From Cololabis saira (taxonomy: Eukaryota > Chordata > Actinopteri > Beloniformes > Belonidae), in assembly GCF_033807715.1 (NCBI RefSeq), contig NC_084607.1, positions 12,812,941-12,876,940 on the forward strand: a stretch of DNA of 64,000 bases, written 5' to 3'. The notes under the pieces are model-generated. The model saw only the letters and a program-made list of their open reading frames with translations, searched no databases and had not been told where the DNA came from. Of the stretch, positions 55,430 to 64,000 are shown one piece after another (position 1 is the first letter of the stretch; each line of letters starts with the position of its first letter). The position numbers and the translations under genes are program-made.

Positions 55430-57070
55430 TGATTTGACTGCTGCACAGACCTGAAGTGATTTATTGTTTTAACTACAACTCCTAAGTTAATTAACTAATT
55501 GAAAAATAGTAATTTGTGATAAATATCCAGTTTATATTTATGAACTTTAATAATTTTCTTCATTAATCTTGCGTTGGTTGCAAAAACAAAACAAATATCA
55601 CTGAAAAAGAGCAAATTGATACAAAGAGTGTTTATTTTACCATAATGATGATTAAAAAAAAAAGAACTACAAGAGTGGGAGTCAATAGTACCATACTTAA
55701 ATGAGATATTTCTTTGACAGATATGCTGCAAACATCAATAAATGATGCACTTGCTATTGAATAATGATGAAATGTTTTGATCTACTGTTGTTTATACCTC
55801 TTATCTTTATATATGCCTTTATATACATGACTTGATCGATACTAAAAAGCTTGAATATCCTCTGAAAAGTAATAAATTACATTTTATCAACAGTTACAAA
55901 AAAACACTGTTTCCCTTTATTTACTAAAGAAACTTGCTAACTCGAGTTGAAAAACAAATGTCATTCATTTATATTCTTCATGTAATTATCATTCAGGGAA
56001 TAATAACGTTTTTTTAACTGAATTTGTTTTTTTGCCATTTTCAAGCTATTGATTTACATTATTTCAATATTGTCTATTTTTTTTAACGTGGAAGGTGAAT
56101 AAACGTTCTGTTTCTTCTTCAGCAAAGACAGAAATTAATGCACAAACTTCAGCCTTGTAATCTGAAAAATCTCTAAAAAACGACAATCCAGAAGACTGTT
56201 GAATGTGAGATATAAGAAAAAGAAAATAAACCTTCTTTTATTCAGTCTTTTTGGATTAGTATTTACAATCAAGGTCTTACAACTAAATGAAGTGGATATT
56301 ATTGACTCCTTGCAGAGGTTTATGTAATGTTATTTGCGTTATATGGAGCGGCTGTTTCATTGTAATAATAAAAATCAACCTCACATACTCCTCCACGTTT
56401 AAAAATGCCAAAAGTGGTGATGGATCATAAACAAACACAGTGCTTGTTGAGTGGATTTATATGAATCATGCATTTCTTTTTCCTTTCCTACAGCAGGAGT
56501 TTTTGATGTGTGTCTTTGCCCTTCTGACATAAATCCGTACCTCCTACGCAAACATGGCTGGTTTTGTTTTTAACCTTTCAGTGTGAAGGGCCATGACTTG
56601 ACATGATGTCTGGATTTGTGTCCCGGTCCAGTCGTTACTGCTTCCATGCACAGCAAACGTGCATGGAAGCAGTACTTTTTTTCTTTTTCTCTCTCTTTTC
56701 TGTTTTTCTTATATTTGATTTTTGGATTTTATGAATTTAACAACAAAACACAACTTTATGGGATTTCTGCTGGCTGTTTGGCACCATAAATGACCATCTG
56801 TGAATTTAATTTCCTTAAAAGTCATGGCGTGGAATTCATTTCATTAAGTTAATTGTGTATGCTGATTGACCAAAAAATACACGTCCTTCATTTTCCAGAT
56901 TGTATAGCATCTAATAGCAGCTGTTCACATCTAAAATATATACATTTTCTTATTTTAGAAAAATAGCTGTGTACTACTGTAGTAAACTATTTCAAGCCTT
57001 TTCTTTTGATGCTTCATGCTTAATGTTGTGACATAAAAGATAGAAGACTTACTGAACACAAGGACACAAA
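55430..57070. other. rdh8 3' UTR and intergenic DNA to the notch3 3' end
   Basis: Several sense AATAAA signals follow the rdh8 stop (near 55735, 55870 and 56099), so its 3' end is uncertain. The rest is AT-rich without genes. A perfect 16-bp hairpin lies at 56636-56674. Confidence 0.5.
56636..56674. other. Perfect 16-bp inverted repeat with 7-nt loop
   Basis: TACTGCTTCCATGCAC at 56636-56651 is exactly complementary to GTGCATGGAAGCAGTA at 56659-56674, with loop AGCAAAC and a T-tract immediately after on the plus strand. The stem is too short for a typical microRNA precursor. It could be a structured RNA element or a remnant of a palindromic insertion. Function is unknown. Confidence 0.6.
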
Positions 57071-57074
57071 ACTG

Positions 57075-59269
57075 TAGATCCTACAATGTTTATTATAAGT
57101 AACTTATTTTACAACTTTTGACTGTGAAAACTGTTGAAATGTTTTATGTACAATGATTCTGAACTACTTTTAAACACTGACAGATAATAATTAATAATGG
57201 TAGAACCGATCCAGGACCCTTCTAATGTAAAAAAAAAGGAAAAGAAAAAAGAAAACCATAAAATATCAGTCACAGTCTTGGCATCAAATAATGCTAAATG
57301 GAGTACACTTTATTTTTGTCCTTTTTAGTACATAACAATCATTTTTAGAAACATAAGACTTCTCATCTACCCAGAACAATCATATTTACAAACAGAAACT
57401 GAGAGGTTGAATGTACAAAACACTTAGTGCGACCTGGTAGGGAAATTGTAAGACAGTAATATATAAAATTAAACATACAAACAAAACTGTTCCATTTGTA
57501 AGTAAGATGGGAACTGGACCACGGACATCAACAACAGCAGCCGGTTCTATTATAAACGAAACAAAACAGTGAAAACTCGGTCTATGACACATCTAGGGGC
57601 AGCGTTTAAGTCACCAAAAAGTAGTACCTAGGAGTGGTAGCCTACTCTTCTCTGCTCAGGATGAAACAAGGTAAAAAATGCAAAAGTTACTCTCTCTACC
57701 AATATCAAACGACCTTGTTGAAATGTGCACAAAATGTTAACGAGAGGAAAACCTCTCCTACATGTTCAGGTCACATGGAAGTAAAAAAACTTGGTCAGCC
57801 ATTACGCAAGGCGTAAAGTGAATCACTGGGAGTGTCATCTCAGAATTTTGTAAAAGTTTTAAAGGTTCAGCACTACATAGTAGTGTTTTTTTTTTCTTTT
57901 CCTCAGTCTCTTACGATGCAGCTCCATGGCCCCTGGACTTGAGGCTACTGTAGATGCAGGGGAACGGTCCCTCAGCATGCCATAAAAAACACCTCCCTGA
58001 GGAGTGACGGGACAGAATCAGTCACAGCCCGGCAGCCACACCCCCCCCACACCGACCACCGAGTGCCACCGAGATCTCAACTGCTGCTGACAGTCTATTT
58101 AATCCAATCAAAGACAGGATATGGGCATAACAAATTCAACCAGTCCGTCTGGTTTTTGTTCTGTGTTGCATGTCTCCTAAAGGCAAAGCGTCCGCACTCA
58201 ACAAGACAGGAACAGTGGAGGAATGTTTGCAGGGAAGAGTGATAAAAACATAGCAGCCAATATAAGCATAGCTTAAAACATCTAAAGTGATGTTTAAAAA
58301 ACGAGAAAGAGAACAAAACAAGGTTATTCATGGTTTTCCATGAATTCCAATATACAAATAAACAGGAAAATAATAAAACATTAGGGCAGTGAGAGGCACA
58401 TTTTTTTTTAAGCAAATACGTTTTGTGTGAAACATAAATAGAATGGAAATGCTTAAAAACCAAAGATATCACAGTTGGCAGTAAGAGTTCTTTAACATCA
58501 GTGAGACGCTATAATACGGAAGCATCAAACCTTACATTTTCTTTTTCTTTAATGTTGTGAGGAGAGTTAGCATGGATTCACTGCCCCCCTATATAATATA
58601 TAATATCCATTGTTGTTTCTGACTTGTGTTGCATTTGACCCAGACTTGCCCGACGAGGCTGGTCACTTGAAGTGCTTCAGAGACACTTATCTACATTCTT
58701 GTTCATAATACTCAAATAGAAAGTAATTATTTACCACAACTCAATCAAACATAACTACTGCAGAGCAACTCTTGAAATGTATTTTCTACAACCATTTTAA
58801 CATTTGATGGCACTTTATATGAGAAACTAGAACAGAAAGGAAGACTATAAAGCAGTTCAGATAGATAAAAACAATAAATAAAAATAAATGAATTCCCTTC
58901 AACATTTCACTTTTTTCCCTTATCTACTTTTTAAATGTTAGATTTCTGGAGAGTGTCCCTAAGCCTTTGAAATTAAAGACTTGGTTTTTCTTCATATACT
59001 TTTTTTTTTTTAATAATAAAAAATAAGTCCATCTGTGACAGAATTACTTCATTAAATTGTCTGCTGTTTTTTCAGACAACACACGTTTCCCTTTACTTTT
59101 TTTTCTCTGCAAAAATCACTAGCAGACAGTCCTCGTGATAAACACAGTCAATCCAAATCCAATGAAAATCTTGGAAATAGGCTGACACATAAAAACCGGG
59201 ACAGGCCCCAGAGCCAGTCCACAGATTTCTTTACTCCAGGTCCCTTTTCAGGCTGAAGCCATCGGCTCT
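57075..59269 (-). other. notch3 3' UTR
   Basis: In the sense direction about 2.2 kb follows the stop codon. Antisense hexamers TTTATT at 57309-57314 and 57089-57094 read AATAAA in the notch3 sense and are candidate poly(A) signals. No coding sequence is supported here. Confidence 0.5.
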
Positions 59270-62200
59270 TCATGCAAAAACCTGCATTTTGCCATTTGCC
59301 TCTGGAATTTGAGTAATTTGGGTCTGATTGGGGACAGTAACTGCTGGGCTCGGTGTGGAATCTGACCAATCAGAGACACAATGAGGAGAGGGACTGGACC
59401 AGTGCTCGGGAGACTCTGGAGAAGGGGTCAGATAGGGGTGCTCACTCGGCAAATTGTGGTAATGCTTGGGTGTGGCATCTAGTGCTGATGAATAGCTGTG
59501 CTGGGAGGGAGGGGTTGGATAATCCTCCTTTCCTGCAGTGCTGCTGCTCGGCTGGGATGGAAGAGGCTGAGTGGGTTGGGATGTTGGCGTGGCTCCTTGG
59601 GGAGGCTGAGCGGGGGCTTGCGGCTGCGAGGGTTGCTGAGGCAGATGCTGGAAGAAGGACTGTGGGGCCTGCGAGGTCTGGGGGGTGGGTGGAGTTGAAG
59701 TACCCATACGGGCAAGGCTTTGCTGGGTAGAGATGCTGTGATTAATGAGCTGCTGCTGCTGCTCAGCAATGGACGGCATCTTCACCGGGCTGATGGTTGG
59801 TGTGGAGGTAACGGGTGTGGGTTGCAGCATGGGGCTGCGGTAGAGCTGCTGTTGGTGTATCAGCATGCTCTGCTGCATGGCCGGGCTCTGGGGGTGCATG
59901 CCTGCCTGGCTATTCTGCACAATATTCACCACTTGCTGACCACACTGGGAAGACGGGGGCATGCGCGTGTGCCAGTCGAAGGGCACGCTCACAGGACTGA
60001 CCATACCCATGTTGAGCCCCATCTGGCCTGAACTCAACACGTAGCTGTGATTGACATCCGAAGCCATGGAAACGCGGCCCTGCAAAGACATCCCAGCTCC
60101 CAGGTCGTTGATTTGGGCGAGAGAAACTGCAAAGGGGCCGCCTCCTTCCAACATGCTACTGTGTACCATCGGGGTGCTTGGAACGGACATGGACGTGTGG
60201 TAAAGCCCTGGTGACTGCATGGCCACAGGGGATGTGGGGTTGGTGATATAGCCAGCATTGCTTGCTCCTCCATGGGGTGAGTCAAGTGAGTCAACTGGGG
60301 ATAGAGTAACTGAGCTATCCAGTAAGGCACTCTGCATGTCCAGGGATAGCTTCTTGTTTCGAGCCTTTACAGACTCCTTCAGACTGGCTGCATGCTGGCC
60401 TCCCAGACTGGATCCCTTGGCCCCGGGCCGGCGGTTCTTCTTGCCCTGCGGGGTGTTTTTCAGACTGGGAAGGAAGGCACTGGGCGGGCACATGAGTGGT
60501 GACAGAGTGTGGCCCCCAGCGAGGTGGTGTCCGGCCCCTCCATGGCCCTGGGGACTCCGTACGGTGTTATACTCATCGAGAAGCTGCACAATGTCGTGGT
60601 GCATACGCTCCTGAGCAATGTCTCTGGGCAACCTGTCCATGTGATCGGTGATTTCTCTGTTTGCAAAGTGAGCAAGCAGCACCTTGACCGCCTCACAGCT
60701 GCCCTCGCGAGCTGCAAGGAACAGAGGTGTTTCCTCCTGAAAGAACAGAAGGAAAGTATGAGGAAAGTAAACAGGCTTTGTTAGATAGAGATCTATGTAT
60801 TTCCATTAAACCAGGGGTCGGCAACCCATGGCTCTAGAGCCGCATGCGGCTCTTTGGCGCCGCCCTAGTGGCTCCTGGAGCTTTTTCAAAAATGTTTGAC
60901 CTTTTTTCCCTTTTTTTCTTTTTCTTCTTCTTTTTCTTCTTCTTTTTTTTCCTTTTTTTTCTCAACATTTCGACTTTTTTTCTCAACATTTCGACTTTTT
61001 TCTAGAAATTTTGACTTTTTTCTCAACATTTTGACTTGTTTCTAGACATTTTGACTTTTTTCTCAACATTTCGACTTTTTTCTCGAGATTGTACTTCAAT
61101 ATTAATCTCGACATTTCAACCTTTTTCTCGAAATTTTGACTTTTTTCTCGACATTTCGACTTTTTTCTCGACATTTCGACTTTTTTCTCGACATTTCGCC
61201 TTTCGCCATTTGCCTTCATTCTAAGGCTGATACAAGACTTTTCATTTTTTGCGGCTCCAGACATATTTGTTTTTTGTGTTTTTGGTCCAATATGGCTCTT
61301 TCAACATTTTGGGTTGCCGACCCCTGCATTAAACCCATGCTGATTCAAAATCTTGGTTCAAGCTGAATAAATCAATGGCATACCTTGAGATCTTGCATAT
61401 CTTTGTTTGCACCGTTCTTCAGGAGGGCAACAGTGGCATCCAAATTGTTAACAGCAGCAGCCCAGTGCAAAGCAGATTTACCTAAAAGAGAAAACAAACA
61501 ATCGGAATAAACATCAAGTGTTTTGGAATAAAAGTCAAGAAATGTAAAAGTATCTGTATCAAAAGATCTGCATTTTGAGTGAAAAGTGACACTTACCCAG
61601 TTCATCAACAGCGTTGACGTCAGCATGACAAGTGATGAGTTCCTCGACCATGCCCTCCACCGCCAGCCGTGCAGCCAGGATTAGTGCAGTGGAGCCGTCG
61701 TACATCCGGGAGTCAAGATCTGTGGCGCGATTGCGGATCAGGATCTGTAGAAGCAGAAATACATTTAATTCCACACCGCGAGTGATATACGACATGTAGC
61801 ATACATAAAGACATGTGGAAAATACAGTATTTATTTGATGAGATCTAAGCCCAATTCTGAAGCAGTGTGTGAAAAAGTAAGTACTTTGTCATGTTCTGAT
61901 AGCTTGTAGAGTCCTTTAAACATAATTATTTGAGGAAATCCTTATTTTTTAATGTTATCAGTTTCTCACATCGACATGGAGGATTTTGGCCCACTCCTTT
62001 TTACAAAGTTTCTTCAGTTCACTGACAGTTGTAGGCATTACTAAGCTCTCTTAAGATAAAATCTAACCACAGCATTTCAGCCGGTTTTACATATGGGCTT
62101 TAAACTTGATTCTTTTTTCAGCTATTCTGTTGCAGACTTGCTGATATGCCCATATGAACCAATTTTTTCCAAGCTTTTGTATATAGAGGACTAAATTACG

Positions 62201-63931
62201 GCAAGACACAGATCCTGTGGCTTCACGTGTCCTGATATGTTAGATTTAACATTTTTAAAAGATTTTTTGTGCTTTTTTGCATGTATGCATGGGTGGAAAA
62301 CAGGGACTCCAGCTATTTTCACGGGTTATCGTCAATAAACATAGTGCAACAATTTCTGGTTACCTGGAAAACTCCCTGTGCATCTGCAGCCACTGCAGCG
62401 TGCAGCGGGGTGCGTCCTGTGTTGTCTTGAGCATTGGCATCTGCCCCGGCATCCAGCAGCCTTTTGGCAGCATCAGCGCGGGCATAGCGAGCAGCCAGGT
62501 GGAGCGCTGTCTCACCAGTGCGGTCTGTTTGGGCAGCGAGGGATGCTCCCTGATAGATGAGGTCGGAGATAATGTTGGCGGAGCACTCCTCAGGCTCCTC
62601 CTCCTCTGCTATCTCAGGCTCTAAGCCTCCACAGAATGATGCCAGCATCAGTGGTGTAAAACCATCTGGAAGATGAAACAGTCATATTATTTATAAACCA
62701 CATTCAAGATAGCTCCAGTGACCAGGTGTTTCCTGTAAACTGGAAAATAGCACAGAAAATGAAGATAGAATAACAGATAAATCATTGCCAAAGTCTTCAA
62801 ATTTGAATAACTTTACTACTAACCTGGACCTCGGACATTGACGTCCATGCAGTCACTTTCAAACTCTCCTTGAGGAGGTGTAAGAGCCATGGTGGGGGGT
62901 ACGCGAATGTCTGCAGCTGCAAGGTGGTGCTGTGTCCACTGTCTGCAGTCCACTGGGTCTTCGCTGTCTGAGAGCAAGCTCGGCTCTTCAACCTTCAATT
63001 CCCAACAAATACCATCCACGTAAATTCTTGCGCTTGTGTATATAAAGTGATGCAGAGAATGAATTGCAAAGGAGCTGTGTTATTAACCTTGAGCCTTTTT
63101 GCTTCTGGGCAGTCGGAGTCCATCCATTGGTCACTGTGATCTCCAAGTAAAGATTCCTCCACAGTCTTTGGCATGTGTCTAATTACAAATAAAAATGTGT
63201 AAAATGTTAATCCAAAGAAACATTTAAATTCAAAGTAAAATCCAACACCAATTCAAAACTGTATAATCCTTGCAATCCACTCTTAATGGTACAGGACTGT
63301 CTTAGAAAATTTGAATATTGTGATAAAGTTCTTTATTTTCTGTAATGCAATTAAAAAAAACAAAAATGTCGTACATTCTGGATTCATTACAAATCAACTG
63401 AAATATTGCAAGCCTTTTATTATTTTAATATTGCTGATTATGGCTTACATTTTAAGATTAAGATTCCCCGAATATTGTAATTTTTTGAGATAGGATATTT
63501 GAGTTTTCTTAAGCTGTAAGCCATGATCAGCAATATTAAAATAATAAAAGGCTTGCAATATTTCAGTTGATTTGTAATGAATCCAGAATGTATGACATTT
63601 TTGTTTTTGTAATTGCATTACAGAAAATCACAATACTCTAATTTTCTGAGACAGTCCTGTATATTTACTCAAATATAAGCACAATTAACTTCCCAAACAA
63701 CTTACTTCATTCCAAGAGCATCCTGGCCCACAGGTTCTCTGCGGTTTTTGTTGCTGCTGGGTTCTTTCTTGAGGAAGAAGCCCTCGGGGAACCAGAGGGT
63801 GCTGTGTTCTCTCTTTCTACGCGTAATCAACATGCCTATCACTAGAATGACCAAAATGAAAAGAGCAGCTATCCCTGCCATGATCAGCTTGACCCACGGT
63901 GGAATCTCAGTAGGGTAAGGTAGCTTTTCAC
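59270..63931 (-). CDS. notch3: Notch3 receptor, 3' part (transmembrane segment to stop); 5' part beyond window
   Basis: This is a single-pass receptor whose intracellular domain is released by gamma-secretase and activates CSL-dependent transcription (family knowledge). Visible exons in transcript order: 63931-63706, 63178-63088, 62992-62824, 62665-62364, 61744-61597, 61481-61384, 60736-59270, encoding 832 residues. The first carries the transmembrane segment ([20 protein letters not shown]), then [16 protein letters not shown], the RAM-type tryptophan motif. Ankyrin repeats follow ([85 protein letters not shown]). The tail has [29 protein letters not shown], Gln-rich segments, [10 protein letters not shown] and the PEST box [20 protein letters not shown], ending [24 protein letters not shown] and PEHW..PSP point to Notch3 over Notch1 or Notch2. 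EGF, LNR and ligand-binding exons lie past 64000. Confidence 0.95.
60812..61326. mobile_element. hAT element with internal minisatellite in a notch3 intron
   Basis: The ends are CAGGGGTCGGCAACCCATGG at 60812 and GGGTTGCCGACCCCTG ending at 61326. The identical octamer CATTAAAC flanks both sides (60804-60811 and 61327-61334). From about 60960 to 61200 it contains a tandem array with unit near TCGACTTTTTTCTCGACATT. It lies in the intron between the last two notch3 exons. No transposase frame is present. Confidence 0.9.
61745..62363. other. notch3 intron, no recognisable element
   Basis: This is a 619-bp intron between the exons 62665-62364 and 61744-61597. About 61840-62240 resembles an old interspersed repeat (AGTGTGTGAAAAAGTAAGTA, then CCCACTCCTTTTTACAAAG), but I cannot fix its ends. 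Confidence 0.35.
63290..63661. mobile_element. Palindromic mariner-like MITE, 372 bp, copy 2
   Basis: It starts TACAGGACTGTCTTAGAAAA and ends GAGACAGTCCTGTA with TA at both edges, and is palindromic throughout. It has the same length as the copy at 40668-41039 and differs at few positions. It sits in the notch3 intron between the exons 63931-63706 and 63178-63088. Confidence 0.87.
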
Positions 63932-64000
63932 CTGCATTGAGGGAAAAAGCGATAATCACATATTTGTGTCGAATATATGTCACTGGTGCTTTTACTGTTG

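Noticed and set aside
56636..56674. microRNA gene
   Set aside because: The 16-bp stem and 7-nt loop are too small for a Drosha/Dicer precursor, and no longer pairing extends outside it.
59353..60784. Plus-strand ORFs opposite the last notch3 exon
   Set aside because: They are antisense shadows of the repetitive Ser/Pro/Gln-rich notch3 tail.

Overview
This window is vertebrate nuclear DNA, almost certainly from a teleost fish; I cannot name the species. The evidence is GT-AG spliced genes with vertebrate exon structures, fish-type hAT and mariner miniature elements, fish-type LINE and SINE pieces, and a gene order matching the part of the vertebrate genome that is human 19p13. All exon models were joined by hand from splice sites, reading frame and family similarity. 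Exon lengths are divisible by three in every complete model: 2547, 4341, 1581, 642 and 930 nt including stops.

Layout. 1-3090: repeat-rich flank. 3321-11486 (+): xab2, complete, 19 coding exons, 848 aa, a splicing and transcription-coupled-repair HAT-repeat scaffold. 11487-14330: 3' UTR and a 1.2 kb hAT element with an 8-bp target duplication. 14827-35698 (+): camsap3, complete, 17 coding exons, 1446 aa, a microtubule minus-end protein with CH domain, coiled coils and CKK domain. 38268-43316 (-): an NR5A nuclear receptor, complete, 7 coding exons, 526 aa, best named nr5a5. 45103-46666 (-): a secreted SOUL/HEBP2-like haem-binding protein, 213 aa, whose start codon is split by an intron. 46727-53960: gene-poor repeats, including a SINE split by a hAT element, a LINE-derived minisatellite and a long TA array. 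53994-55429 (+): an rdh8-type retinol dehydrogenase, 309 aa, 6 exons, with one GC-AG intron. 59270-63931 (-): the 3' end of notch3 (transmembrane segment, RAM, ankyrin repeats, Gln-rich tail, PEST); its extracellular part lies beyond 64000.

The genes do not form a pathway. They are linked by ancestry: CAMSAP, NR5A and NOTCH paralogues also lie together on human 1 and 9, so this is the '19p13' member of the 1/6/9/19 paralogon, and it keeps an NR5A gene that mammals lost.

The most unusual local structure is in nr5a5 intron 1. A 549-bp genomic copy of the neighbouring SOUL gene (end of exon 2, whole intron, start of exon 3) sits there between two copies of a roughly 300-bp piece of the host intron. 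Other points worth checking are the Gly-Met at the notch3 S3 cleavage position, the split start codon, and higher-order structure in the LINE-derived minisatellite. I found no CRISPR array, operon, bacterial system or intact autonomous transposase gene.
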